NCBI GenBank assembly: GCA_039654915.1
Contig: CM077594.1
Location: forward strand, 72,534,393 to 72,598,392
Source: Aquilaria yunnanensis
Taxonomy: Eukaryota > Streptophyta > Magnoliopsida > Malvales > Thymelaeaceae
Length of the DNA: 64,000 bases
Direction of reading: 5' to 3'
Shown here: positions 33,451 to 46,244 of the stretch, one piece after another
How the letters are laid out: each line of letters starts with the position of its first letter
How positions within the stretch are numbered: the stretch's first letter is position 1
The notes under the pieces: model-generated
Told to the model about the DNA's origin: nothing
Database searches by the model: none
What the model saw: only the letters and a program-made list of their open reading frames with translations
Position numbers and translations under genes: made by a program

Positions 33451-35644
33451 CTCTCTATACTCTATACTACAGTCGTAGTCCTTGATGTACTCTAACCATA
33501 TCCTTTGCCTCATGCTCAATTCTTTTTGAGTGAACAAGTACTTTAGGCTTTTTTGGTGAGTTTAGATCACAAAGGAACTACTCATCAAGTGGTGTCTCCA
33601 TCACTGCAAAACAAAAATCACTACTGCCAGCTCTAGGTCATGGGTACGATAATTTTGCTCATGGGGTCTTAATTGCCTTGACCCATAAGCAATGACATTT
33701 CTATCTTGCATAAGTACATAACCTAACCCAGATCTAGATGCATCTATATAGATGGTGTAGGGTTTGCTTGGATCAGGAAGAATCAATACTGGAGCTTCAA
33801 TCAACCTCTTCTTGAGCTCCTGGAAACTCCTTTCACATTTCTCAGTCCACTCAAACCTTTGACCCTTGTTGGTTAAATGAGTGAGAACTGAGGCAATCAT
33901 GGAAAAGCCTGATAGAAATCTTTTGTAGTATCCAACTAATCTTAGGAAACTTCTGATATCCTTTACAGCCTTTGGTCTTTCCCATTCTTGCATTGCCTTG
34001 GCCTTTTCAGGGTTTGCCCAAAGGGCTTGTGCATCTATGATGTGTCCTAGGAAAGACATTTCCTTTATCTAGAATTGGCACTTGGATAACTTGGCATGAA
34101 GCTGATGTTCCAACAAACTCTTTAAGACAAACTTTAAATGATGTTCATATTCAATTTCATCCTTGGAATACACTAGGATGTCATTAATGAACATAACCAC
34201 AAATTTATCTAGATATGGTCTTAACACTCTGTTCATTAGGTCCATGAAAGCAGTTGGGGCATTAGTCAATCCAAATGGCATGACTGTATACTCATAATGC
34301 CCATATTTAGTGCTAATGCAGTATTAGGAATGTCCTCTTCCTTTTCTCTCAAATGGAAGTATCCAGATCTCAAATCTATCTTGGAGAATATCTTAGCTCC
34401 CTTGAGTGGACCAAATAGATCCTCAATCCTAGTGAGTTTATACTTCTTCTTGATAGTCACTACATTAGCTTCTTGTAGTCAATGCATAGTTTCAATGATC
34501 CATCCTTCTTTCTCACAAAGAGAACTGGAGCTCCCCATGGCGAAACACTTGGCCATCTGAACCTTTTTTCAAGAAGTTCATCATGTTGTTTCTTGAGCTC
34601 ATTCATCTATGTGATAGGCATTCTGTAAGGAGGAATAGATATTGGACTACCTCTTGGTTGCAACTTGATCTCAAACTCAAGCTCCCTTGGTAGAGGAATA
34701 CTCGGCAGATCTTTAGGAATGACTCATGGAAAGCCTCTCACTATAGGCATTCTATCCACTTCTTCATCATAATCCAAGCCATTAAATGCATAACAGTAAC
34801 CAACTCAAGAATTGTAGGTATTTCATTTAATACCTTCAATTCCATGCCATGCATTTCATAAACTAATTCCTTAAAATTCACTAATGCATGCACTTTACCA
34901 TCAGGCAATGTGATTTCCCTCTTAACACAATCAATTGTTATGTTACGCATAGTAAGCCAATTCATACCCAATAATATATCATACTTAGGAATGTCCAACA
35001 CTAGCAGATTAGTCATAACTTTAGTCCTTCCAACTACTAGCTCACAATCCTTAGCTACGTCATTAGTGAAAACACATTGACTACCTATTGCTTTTAATAA
35101 GGATATCCTAGGCACAATTTCAGTACGCAAATTCATGGCATCAACAAATTTCCTAGTCACTATAGACACATATGCTCCAGGACAAAATAGAACACTAACA
35201 AGCATACCATTAAAGTTAATGTTACCTCTTAGTACTCCTCCCTGCTATGATGTCTCTGGCCTTTCCACTTGGAACACTCTATTAGCTCTTTGCACTAGAG
35301 TCCTTTGCACTACAGGAACTAGTCTCTAATGTCCCTACCTGGGTGTCACCTTTTTGGGTCTTGCTCTAGTAGGTCTCACTGGACCTTGGTTTTCTAACCT
35401 TCTTTCCTACACTTGTGAGCAACGTTTGATCCAATGATCCATTGCACCACATGATAGGTAAGCTTGAGTATCAAAATAGCAAGGTTTCTTTCCACGAAAC
35501 TTTTTGCACTTAGGGCACCTTAGGTCAGGGGACTTCCCTTTAACCTTCCCATCACCACTAGAATTGGAATTTTTGGCAATTCCCTTGCCATATCGTGGCT
35601 TCTTCTGCTTGCCTCCTACCTGGCTACATTCCCCTAGTCCACAG
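33451..35644 (-). pseudogene. Chromovirus E: RNaseH, RT, protease, end of gag
   Basis: Leftward from 35644: gag end with a knuckle-like CGAMDHWIKRC (first Cys replaced by Tyr), protease (34741-35205; LFCPGAYVS where a DSGA-type motif is expected, then DILLGMNWL), RT (about 34070-34560; [17 protein letters not shown] and FINDILVYS in place of FIDD), and connection/RNaseH (33601-34059; [29 protein letters not shown]). Stops split the blocks. The loss of catalytic residues shows long decay. TSD copies: ctctc 33451-33455 (A) and cacag 35640-35644 (C). Confidence 0.85.
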
Positions 35645-36549
35645 TGATGCCAGGTGGCATCCTTGTTGTATGACATGCTAGCCTGTGGGAGAGACTTCGG
35701 ATGTGAATGTGCCTGAATGAGAGACATTCGGTAGGATGGTGTCTGCAAGCTTTGAAGAATAGGGGTTAAAGAATCCCCGGAATATATTTCCGGGGGAGGA
35801 GCCTCCGATGCCCAAGTCAGTATTTGCGAGTAAGAGTTGTAAGGAGCAAAAAGTGGGGAACAGCCAGAGTTCTGTCCCTTTTCTTACCAAGGCCCTTCCT
35901 AAGTATTTATAGGAGGGTAGACGGAGGAGGCCGTTTGACAAAGCCTGTTCAGATCGTGACATGTGTTTGGTCAGATTTGACCCGTACCCACGGAGATAGG
36001 TATCTCCAGCTTGCCATAGGCCGTTCTGGCTAGAGGGCAGGGGTGTGTGCGAGGTCTCTCTATCAGAGGCTCCTTAACCATTTTTGTCGTATCTCTGCAA
36101 GACCCCTTTGGGGTATAAGGCTTCTTCTGAATAAGAGGCCCCCTTTAGCTCAATATGGCCACTGAGGGCTATTAGGGGAGTCCCTTCAGCAGACTGGGGC
36201 ACCTTCGGAAGACACTCTTCCTTGCTGAGGATGGGAATATACTTTCCTGAACTTGGTGAGTTCGCTATTTTGAAGGTGGTGGTATATAGATTTTTTGAGG
36301 TCGATTTTGTTACCTACCGAGGGTGGTTGTCATTCACCAATGTTGGTGCTAGGTCTTCCCCGAGGGTGGTTTTTGGCTAGGTGATCTGGAGATCTCAGGG
36401 ATCATGGCCCCTCGGTTATAAGGTGGTGTTCTTGCCGAGGATGGTAAGGGCCCCCTCTTTCCCGAGGTTGGTCACTCATGTTTCCTGAGGGTGGTGCTTC
36501 TCAGGTCACTTTGGGAATTCTAGAAGGGTTAATAGCCCTTTGGCTATCA
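35645..36549 (-). repeat. 3' LTR of Tat C
   Basis: 905 bp; TGAT...ATCA on the plus strand. Matches 61274-62177 with many differences. TATA box (minus strand) at 35904-35911. Confidence 0.92.
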
Positions 36550-36916
36550 CATGCCCCCCTCAAAAAGCCAAAGTTGTATCTTTGGTACTTTAGCTTTTGC
36601 AAGCGTTTTGTGGAACTCTTTGTGGTAGGTGACAGTCGTCTCAACAAGTATTAACTGAATTTTTGACTGAGGTTACCTTCTTCGGATGAGGGCCCTTCTT
36701 CAGTTCATGATGCCTCTCCTAGCCGAGGTAGTGCCTTTGGCAGTAAATGGTACTCATTCTTTGCTCAAGCTTTTGGTGTTCCCAAAGTTGTTCCTTCGGA
36801 CCAAAGTGTACATTCCCCTTCTGGGTTTTTTGTTGCCTGTCAGTGAATCATCATGTCTTCTGATCAGATAGACGCATCACTTTGGGCTAGGCTTGCATAG
36901 ATCTACTAGCTATTAG
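36550..36916 (-). other. Polypurine tract and 3' untranslated part of Tat C
   Basis: On the minus strand a purine tract (aggggggcatg, about 36550-36560) abuts the 3' LTR. The rest has no ORF with support. It continues after the solo LTR at 39407. Confidence 0.8.
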
Positions 36917-39401
36917 TGTTACCCACTCCGGGGTAGTCCAGTTATGGTGCCAAAACTATGCATTTAAACTCCCAGGTTTGGTGTGTCCGATAGGTCATCA
37001 GAACAACACCCATAGTGTACATACTCAAGTGACCTTCTTGAGCACTATGTAACTACATGCATATTGGTCTAATCATAACGCACATATTTACATTTATGCA
37101 CACTATGGTAGCTAAGAAGGAAAACACTAGCACAATTCTTAGTTTTGGCTTCCACACATTAGGCAATCTTGCTAAGTTCTAGTGACCAGCTACTACACCT
37201 GTAACTTCCACTAATAAACTACATCATTCTAGCCACATAGCCCCCTATTTTATTTTCTCCATTATCAAAGAGAGACTTAGATAAAACCAAGGAATCTTGT
37301 TTTACATCAATAGCCCATCTATGGACCAAGTTACGGATTTTTAAAGTTGGTTACAAAATTCTGACCGAATGAACAGTAACTCAGCCAACTTTGAAACGTT
37401 ATATCTTGGCTACAGGGCTCTAAATCCATAAATTCTAAACCCCAATTAACCCTCTAGATGTCCTCTTGTAGTGGTCAAAATTTCATTCTAAGATTCATTC
37501 TACACAGGGAGATGTTAAACTTTAGGTCCAGAGTCCAAATTCTGGCAACTTTTGGACCATTTTACACATACAATTTTTCCAAACCATGTAAACACTTTAT
37601 TCACAAGGGGAAAGCTCTCCAAGGCTATCCCATATATGTCCATTACACATAGGAATTACATTCCCTTTCTTTTAACAACTTTATGTGGCTAAAACAGAAT
37701 TTACAAGTAAGCAGCCCATCATTCACACTTAGGCAGCTTTGCACCACATCCCTTACATACCAAAAACATTACTCAAATGTTCACATACTTGTCTCATTTT
37801 ACATACACTACATGTGCATGCATACATGCACTAAAATATTGTCTTAAATCAGCTAAATACACACCCTAGGTTATAGGAGGTCCTGAGACACAATGGACTC
37901 CAAAAATAGGATGCTGGACAGCGACTGCACAACACAATAAGTACCACCATTAAAAATACGAAATGTGCTCCTAAAATCACCAAATTTTCTATCATAACTA
38001 GACGTATGGAAGTTCATGTACCTAAAATTTCAGATTAATACCCAAACCACAAAGGTTAGTTTGAACGTGATCTTTCATCTGGACCTGAAATGATAGAATT
38101 GAGGGGAGTAAGTTTCAATGAGACACTTAGTAAGGGTAACACTTGGTTTCTTAAGGTAATGTGATCCTCATTAAAACCTGCATCCAAAGACACTAAAACA
38201 AAAAAAACCACAATGCATATGTACAAGATATAGCAACCAAATGTAGCAGCCAAACACAAACAACAAACACATGAAATGCAACAGCAACAATAACCATAGG
38301 TTAGTCCATAAAACACATAATAAACATAATGAAATCATTATGGCAGCCCTCCTCAAGGTAATTCTTGGTATTAGGAGGATTTTAACACTAGTTAGTACTA
38401 ACTTTGGGCTCTAGAAACGCTCACTTTACTGCTATCTTTGTGCACTTCAGACTAGGTCGCAAAACCTTCAATAAGTGCACTCCCCTCACTAAGCTTTGTT
38501 CATTAAGCTCATGGCTCTCTTCCAAGCTTAGCCCTAGCTCTATGGATGTTTGAAAATTGTCAAAAATAGCCCATGAGAGCAAGAGAACCCTTACCAAATT
38601 GGGTAGGCCAAAAATCAAGCTTGATCCTTGAGGTATCCAAGAAATAGCTCTCGTTTGCTTCCAATTGCTTCCTTTTGCCTTCAATTTCAATCAGTTGCAA
38701 GTTTGAAGGTGTGGTGGCTATGAAGGAAGTACGGCTGTGTTCTTGGGCTAGGGGAGGACGAAAATGAGAGAGGGATAAGTGATTTGGCCATTTAAATGGC
38801 CTTAAATGAGCTTAAGGGCACAAAACACACTTAAGAAGCTTAACCTTGCTTTATGTCATTTTCTTTCTCACTAATTATGGTTTCTTTGTCTTAAACTCAT
38901 TGGTACACATGTGCCCAACATTTTTCACTAATTATCAAGTCTTGGCTGCCTCCCCCATGGTGGGATAACCCCACAATTCCACCCTTAGACCTAAGTCAAA
39001 AGCTTGAACACCTTAAGGTTTAGACTAGGACATTTAGGTCCTTATTGCCTTTAGTGTTTCATTTGTCCAAACTTATCTTCCATGAGTAATTTGGTCATCC
39101 AATAGCACTTTCATACCATTTATATCCTTCCCATAACTCTCTAAGTATCTTTCTTGAGAGTTTTGCAATTGAGTACCCAAATTTTCAAAACCTTACAAAA
39201 AAGTCCATAGGTTGCTTGACAAACAAGCAATCCTTTAGGCTTTTCTTGGCGGCCAAGTTACCAATTTGGAACACTTTTAACGAGGTGTTGATCATGCCTT
39301 TTATCCTTACACTTCAACCACTATGGTGAGAATTACACAATATAATGGTTTTTAGCCATTATGACACACTTGTAATTCTCCCATTTTATGAGGTGGTAAC
39401 A
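36917..39401 (-). mobile_element. Solo chromovirus LTR inside Tat C
   Basis: 2485 bp, tgttacc...ggtaaca, flanked by a perfect 5-bp duplication attag (36912-36916 and 39402-39406). Alignable with the E LTR at 18231-20671. With no internal sequence and its own duplication it is a solo LTR, not the missing 5' LTR of E. Strand is inferred from similarity to E. Confidence 0.92.
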
Positions 39402-39542
39402 ATTAGAAGGTGTGCCCTTGTTTCCCGCATCAGGTGACATGTCTCACCTCATGATTGGCGAACAGTCACGTTCGTTACATTAGTTACATCTCTTCATCTG
39501 CGAGGGGTCGTTATGGCGACACTTCGCTTGCCTCCTTCAGTC

Positions 39543-39550
39543 TATATAAA
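39543..39550 (+). promoter_or_regulatory. TATA box of the Tat C antisense gene
   Basis: tatataaa, about 250 nt upstream of the ATG at 39795; the same spacing as in A and B. The solo LTR ends about 140 bp further upstream. Confidence 0.72.
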
Positions 39551-39794
39551 CCCTTCCTTCTCCAGAGTTCTCCACACATCTAATTTTTCATTGCGTTTGC
39601 TCTATGCTTTTCTCTCATTTTTCACCTTCTTTTTGGTGGTGGTGCTAGTGGCAGAGCAATTTCTGGCAACACTTGCAGCGGTCTTCCGAAGTTCCTACCT
39701 CGGTCCGAAATAGGTGGGTTTATTTCTGAAATTTTCATTTTTTCTCAAAAATTTTCTCCTTCATCTCCCCGAGGTTAGAGCCTCCTCGTTGAAC

Positions 39795-42299
39795 ATGTCT
39801 TCTCAACAAGCCGAAGTTCAGCTCATCCCCGAGAGTTGGCTTCCTCTTAACTCCCATCAGAGCTGTGCCACTTCGTAGAAAGTCCAAAAGTGGTCAGTCA
39901 AATTCTTTCTTCCTTCTTATGCTGTCACTAGGCTTATTAGCCCTGGTATGCCCAGTTATGGCCCTCATTCGAACAAGGTTATCGTCTTTAGGGCTCAGTT
40001 GAAGGCCAGACTTCAGTATCCCCCTCCGAAGCTGGTTTGTGACTTTTGCCAATTCTGTCGCATAGCCGTGAACCAACTTCCCCCGAACTCCTATTCTTAT
40101 TTCAACGCCTTCCTTTGCATGTGTGGGGTCTTCAAAATAGTGCCTCACTTTATCTTCTTCATGCAGTACTACAAACTCCACCCAGTTTCAAAGGGTGGCT
40201 TCTACTTCTTGCTTCCTCGGGGATCTAGAAGCAAGAATATACGTTCACCTTCAGAATGAAGGACAGTTGGTGAGGGTGGCAAAACAAGTTCTTCTTTTTG
40301 AAGGTGGATGAGCAGTGGAAGCATGTGCCAACCAAATGGGCCTCGAGGACTCTTGCTATTGATGTAGTAGATCCCTGAAAGCTACTAACTTCGGAGTTAG
40401 AAGCCCATTTCAAAGAATTTGACCCCCGTATTAGGGCTGTCACGGATTAGGATGCCGAGGTCCCTTCACGTTCCCTATACCGCTTCCCCATTAGGTGTAA
40501 CTTTATGACCGAAGAGGTCCTTCAGGAGCTAGGGGTAGTCAAGGAACATATTACCGACAAGGATATGTCGAAGCCCTTTTTTGATGGCAAGAAGGTGTGG
40601 ATGGTAAAGCTCCTTCGAGGCGAACTCACCTATCCGGCTCTTAAATAGAGCAAGTCCCTTTCCATATTTTTTTCATATATATCCTCTATACTTACACTGA
40701 TGTTCTTCATTTTGCAGAGATGGGTGACAAATCTGCTACCTTCTATAAGAGTCTCTTCCTCGGCCAAGCTGAGAAGGGGGAGCCAAAAACAAAAAAGCTA
40801 GCACCGAAGAGGAAAAAAGCACCGAGAGGAGCATCTTCGGCATCAAAGTCGAAGAAGGACAAGGAGGACTCCCTTTTGCCTCCGCTCAAAGACTCCATGG
40901 AGGTGTAGATCCAAACTCCTGTTTGTGCCAATCCACCTTCGGAGCCACCTATTTGTTCAACTCCCCTTAGTCCTAGTACTGCTGTGGATATTTTAGGGAC
41001 TTCGGTCAGTGGTCTTTCGGCCGAAGAACTTGAGGAATGCCAAAAAAGGAAAGTCAAAGGTGTTCCCGCTGAGGTCCTCGAAGTTAGTGACTTCGAGGAA
41101 GAAGATCTTGAACTTCCTCCAGGTTTGTCCCTTAGGCATTCTTCTATGAGTTTGGGAATTTTTGACATTTTATAGCTTATAGATGAATGGCTAAGGGATA
41201 AGGTTTTAATGGAGCTTTGACATGACTTTATAGGCGAAGAAGTATAGGCCCCCTAGGCGGAGAAGCACGCCCGAAGGAGGGCTATTCGGGATTCCAAAAT
41301 CCTGAGGGACGAGGTCCTGAGGGAGCCCTTCTGGACTTTCATGGAGGACATGAACCTGTTCTCTAAGGATAGCCAGAAGATAGCTCCCTAGATAGAAAAG
41401 GGCATTATGAAAAATGTCATTTTCCAGTCCTTGACTGAGGAGTGCCCCAATGGAAAAGTCCTTACCATGAGGATGAATGAGTAGGCTGCCCAGGTAAACT
41501 TCAATCCTTTAAGACTTAGAAAATCTCTAAGTTCCCTGTTCTGAGTTCCTTTTTAACCCTTATTCAGAATTTTCCCTTTTTGCAGCTGTTGGCGTACAGT
41601 GGGTACCTTTGGGCGTGGACAGCTAAACAAACCTCGGTCCGAAGTTGGTCGGAGGAGAGTTTGGCTATGGCCATGGAACTCTTTGCTAGCTCGGTTGTTA
41701 TGTACGGTGAGCTTAATAAGATATCCAAGGAGGATCTGGCTAACCTTCGGGAAGAAGATCTTAAGAGCCAAGGGGAGTTGATTCAAGAATTTTCTTCGAA
41801 GATGTCTAACCTTGGCACGTGGGTGATATCTTTGACCTCTATAAATGAGGTTTTCCAAAATAAGAAGGAGGATGCCATTACTGATCTTACAAAGGGATTT
41901 GCTCTTCACTCCGAACTCCAAGCCAAGGTCAATAGGCTAAAGAAGGAGAAAAAGATGAAAAAGAAAAAGTTCGAAAGGGAGGTCGAGGTCCTCAAGAGAG
42001 AACTGGAGGACTTGGATGCAGAGAAGGCTAAGCCTGATTAGGCAACTAAGTCCTCTTATTAGGACGGTTTTTGCCTGGCTCATCCCGAAGTTTTTTCTAG
42101 ATTTCCGAACCTTGACCTTTCCTTTTTGGTGGCCCTGGACATCCCCAAAGGACCATCTTGGTAGTGGTCGAGGATAGAGTTCTTCAATCTCCCAGCTAAT
42201 CGACCTTTGGCCCCAAAAGTTGCTGCCAAGGAGGACGACGCTGAACGTGAGGAAGCTGAACATGCTGAGGAGCTAGCAAGTGACCAGGACCTTGAATAG
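39795..42299 (+). pseudogene. Antisense four-exon gene of Tat C
   Basis: Starts at ATG 39795; exons 39795-40649, 40718-41122, 41183-41493, 41586-42299. Introns end in AG; the first donor is GC (gcaagt), the others GT. Exon 1 has the conserved blocks (FRAQLKARLQYPPP, CQFCRIAVNQLPPNSYSYFN, KGGFYFLLPRG) but a TAG near 39875 and a frameshift near 40240. Exon 2 starts MGDKSATFYKSLFLGQAEKG and has KRKKAPRGASSASKSKK. Exon 4 is a coiled coil; a TAG at 42039-42041 is followed by the conserved tail (DGFCLAHPEVFSRFPNLDLSFL). The exon-2 to exon-4 phases equal those of B. Function unknown. Confidence 0.85.
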
Positions 42300-42962
42300 G
42301 CTTCCTTTTTCTTCTTTCACCTGTTATCTACTCCTTGTATTTTGTGATGAACTGTAAATGAAATCTCTCTCTTCTTCAAAATTTGGCTAAGGCCACGATT
42401 GGTCTTCGGATATCATCTTCATTCTTTAACACTTTACTATCTTTGGCCGAGGGGTTTCACGACCATCTTCGGTCAACGACCTTCGGGGCAGTAGTTTGGT
42501 ATGATCAAACATGTTCGGTTGAATATCTTTGGAAAAACTTAACTTGTGTAAAAAATAGTTAAGTGCCTGCTTTGCCAACCATGTTTGGTTGATTTCCTTT
42601 GGCAAAGGCTGCTTATTTTCATGAATGCCCCTCCGAAAGTCACCATGTTCAGTTTCCCCCCTCAGAAGTGAATATGTTCGGTTTTCTCCCACAGAAGTAA
42701 ACATGTTCGGTCACTATGCTTTGGAAAAAATGTATAACTTTACACATAGGCACCTTCGGATTCGACCACCTTGAAAATTTTTCTAAGTATGGGAATTCAC
42801 TTATGTAATTCAGGAAACAACCACTTTTACTTTTCCACCTTCGGACATGACCATGTTTTGTTTATGCCCCTCGGATGCAACCATGTTCGGTCAAAGGAAA
42901 TTACCACCTTTGGTCATACCTCCCTTGGTGTTTTTTGCACAATTTTCGAACCAGAAAATGTT
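42300..42962. other. Spacer between convergent genes of Tat C
   Basis: Many short degenerate copies of accatgttcggt (for example 42510, 42580, 42640, 42700, 42850, 42885). This is the position of the tandem arrays of A and B. No gene. Confidence 0.6.
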
Positions 42963-44400
42963 CTAAGTGTAAAATTTTTTCAGAGAGTCTGAATGCCATG
43001 TATTTTTCAACCCTCCTCCTTTGGTATCACCAAACTTGTAGACTCCTGGCTGAAATTATTCAAGGACCAAATAAGGTCCATCCCAATTTGCCCAAAGTAC
43101 TCTATGGGATGATCTTCGGGCTTCAAATTCAGCTCTTTTTTAGGACGAGGTCCCCTTTCTTAATTCCTTTATATTTGATGCGCAAGTTTTTAGCAATGTC
43201 TATTCTCTCTTGAAAAGCTTTTCTTCTAAGCTCAGCCATCTCCCTATGCTCGTCAATTAAATCCAACTTGGCCCTTAAACCGAGGTTGTTCGCTTCTTCG
43301 TCAAACGCCTGTATTCTAACAGATGGCTGTACAACCTCGATGGGGATATTGGCCTTTGTTCCGAAGATGAGTGAGAAGGGTGTCTCGCCCGTGGCCATTC
43401 TGGGAGTTGTTCGATAGCTCCACAGCACATTCAAAAGCTCTCCTGGCCATTTTCCCTTTACTTCTTTCAACCTTTTTTTCAGACCATCTTTTATTGTTCT
43501 GTTGGACACTTCAACTTGTCCATTGCTCTAAGGATGGGCCACCAGGGCAAAGTGCAATTTAATTCTGAGCTTGGTAGTGAATTCCTGGAACCGCTTATCA
43601 ATAAATTGGGAACCATTATCAGCTACTATCACCCTCGGAATGCCAAATCTGCATATGATGTTCTTCTAGAGAAATCTCTGTATGTCCCTTGCCGATATTG
43701 CTGCTAAACACTCGGCCTTAATCCACTTGGTGAAATAGTCTACTGCGACTACACAAAATTTCACTCCTCCGGGAGCTATTGGGAGAGGCCCAATGAGGTC
43801 TAGACCCCATATGGTGAAGGGGCAGGGTAAATGTGCCGAAGTTATGACTTTCGAGGGTAGCCTCTGGACAAGAGCGTATCTCTGGCAGTTGTCATATTTC
43901 TGGACGAACTGCCTCACGTCCTTCCTCAAGGTAGGCCAGAAGTATCTTTGACGGAGTAGTACCCTGCGAAGGGCATCAGTTCCTATGTGAGAACCACAGG
44001 CTCCTTCATGGACTTCTTTGAGGACCATCTCAACATCTTCTTCGCTAACACACCTCTATAACGAACTTGCGTACCCTTGCTAGTACAGCTCTTCCCCAAT
44101 CAGGAAGTATCTTCTTTAGCGCTTTCGCACTTTCATGGCTTCAAGAGGATCTTCGGGAAGTTCTGACGTTGCGAAGTATTTCTTGATAGGATCTTTCCAC
44201 CCTCTTCCCAAGGTTTCTATGCACATTACTGCCACACTTGGCTGATACAGTACATCAATGGACTCTTCTGATTTGGCCAGAGTATCAACTTCCATATTGT
44301 CTCACCGAGGTACATTTTCTATATGTACCGTGTCGAACTCCTGGATGAGCTTTTTCATGAGATCATGGTACTTTGGCAAGTTTGGGTCCTTTGCCCCATG
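42963..44400 (-). pseudogene. Tat C integrase region
   Basis: Ends at a stop at 42963-42965 after FYT, matching FYA-stop in A, B and F. Rightward on the map are the C-terminal domain, the DDE core (VADNG-type at about 43615-43630 and GLDLIGPLP near 43795) and the zinc domain (HEGACGSHIGTDAL, about 43965-44020). Open pieces are 43129-43509 and 43666-44028, separated by stops. Similar throughout to integrase of A. Confidence 0.82.
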
Positions 44401-44415
44401 GTCCCCCGCCATCTG

Positions 44416-45084
44416 TCATACCACTAGATGAGAATCACCGTGGGCCTTCAGATTCCTTACACCAACTCTTCTTGCCAACCTCAAGCCTGCTATAAGGGCT
44501 TCATATTCCGTGACATTGTTGGTGACATTGAATCTGAATTTGATCACCTTCCTAGCTCCATCAACAAAGACTCTCCACTCAAGTTCATCTTTTTTGAGGT
44601 CTTCCGGGGTATCCTCAGTTTTTAGGACTTCGGCAATAAAGTCTACTAATGCTTGGGCCTTTATTGCCTTTTTCAGCTCATAGGTGATGTTGTATTCACC
44701 GAGCTCAATGCACCATTTTGACAATCTTCCTGAGTGGTCCACCTTTCTCATGACATCTCGAAGGGGTAGGTTACTTTGGACTATGATAGGGTGCCCTCGG
44801 AAGTAAGGTCACAACCTTCTACTTGCTAGTACTAGGGCATAGATGGCCTTTTGTAAAAGAGGGTACCTAACTTCGGAGCCATGTAGGGACATACTCACAT
44901 AATAAACTGGTCATTCCTTTCCTCCCTCATCCTTTACTAACATCGAGCTTACTACCTTTTCAGTGATGGCGAGGTAAAGGATGAGGAGTTCACCCTTCCG
45001 CAACTACCGAAGTGTCAGTAGATGGTTAGGTACCTTTTCAGCTCATCCCAAGCAATTTTGTAGTCTTCATTCCATGGATGTTCC
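44416..45084 (-). pseudogene. Tat C RNaseH and second RNaseH
   Basis: 44416-44751 encodes the end of RNaseH (VDHSGRLSKWCIELGEYNITYE) and the extra RNaseH (FVDGARK, TEYEALIAGL, HGDSHLVV). Compared with A the segment after VDGA is shortened by an internal deletion and the last motif reads GDSH rather than SDSQ. The upstream RNaseH part to 45084 is broken by stops. Confidence 0.78.
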
Positions 45085-46244
45085 TTGGAACCGAAGTCAC
45101 CTTCATTTTTTGCTACTTTGGTGAGCACTTTGAAGAATTGTCAGCACCTATCCCCGCATTTGGAGATGAATCTGCTAAAGGCCATGATTTTCCCCAAGAG
45201 TCTTTACACGTCCTTTTTCGTTGTGGGAGTTCGGAATCCTAGCAGGGCCTTAACCTTTTATGGGTTGGCATCGATACCTCTTTCTGATACCATGAATCCG
45301 AGGAACTTGCCTACATTCACTCTGAACACGCACTTCTCAGGGTTGAGACGGATTCTGAATTCCAGAAGTCGGTGGAATGTTTCCTTTAAGTCTAAGATAC
45401 GATTACTAGGTAGTTTGCTCTTAATTATCATATCGTCGACATCTACTTCCATATTTCTCCCAATTTGGGAGTCGAACACCCTGTTCATCAGCCTTTGGTA
45501 TGTGGCCCCTACAGTCTTAAGGGCGAAGGGCATTTTGATGTAGCAGTAGGTTCCGACTTCGGTGATGAAGGCAGTTTTTTCCTCATCTTCGGGATCTATC
45601 TGGATTTGGTGGTATCCACTTAAGGCGTCGAGGAAGCTAAGCAGACCATATTCAGTTGAGTCCACCAATTGATCTATAAGTGGTAGAGGATAAGAATCCT
45701 TAGGAGAGGCATCATTTACGTTTCAGAAGTCGATGCACGTTCGAAGCTTATCACTCCCTTCCTTCATGGCGATAATAACATTGCTAAGCCATTCGGGGTA
45801 CTTGACTTCTCTTATTACACCCACCTCCACCAACCGTTGGATTTCAATTTTGACAAAATTGCTCTTATACGTCAAGAAGCTGCGCTTTTTTTGTCGAAAG
45901 GGTTTTACCTCCGAGCATACTTTAAGACTGTGTTGAGTTATACCAGGGTCTACCCCCGGCATGTCCTTCAGGTAGTAGGCAAACAGATATTTGTTTATTA
46001 ACCAAAAAGATACAAGCTTTTGCCTGTCACCTTCGGCCAGTTGTTTCCCCACTCGAGTACTTCGACCTAGGAAAAGTTTTACATCTTCTATTTCTATTTG
46101 TACGAAGTCACCTACTCCTTCTCCTATTGCCTCTTCAGAGAGTATGCACTTTTCTTCCGAAGTCTGTGCATGAACTTTCATTAGACTTTGTCTTGCCTTC
46201 ATGAAGACTTTCCTCACCTCAGCTTGATCAATAAATATCACCGC
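45085..46244 (-). pseudogene. Tat C reverse transcriptase and linker
   Basis: Conserved RT blocks occur in 45258-45668 and on from 45723 (EVKYPEWLSNVIIAMKEGS, YGLLSFLDALSGYHQI, MPFALKTVGATYQRLMN). The catalytic motif is DVDD instead of YVDD (about 45438-45449): the tyrosine is changed but both aspartates remain. TSD accgc at 46240-46244 marks the insertion of B; the protease part continues at 57412. Confidence 0.83.

Noticed and set aside
36917..39401. Possibility that this LTR is the 5' LTR of chromovirus E
   Set aside because: It has its own perfect ATTAG duplication and lies inside Tat C, while E gag continues at 62183. It is a separate solo LTR.
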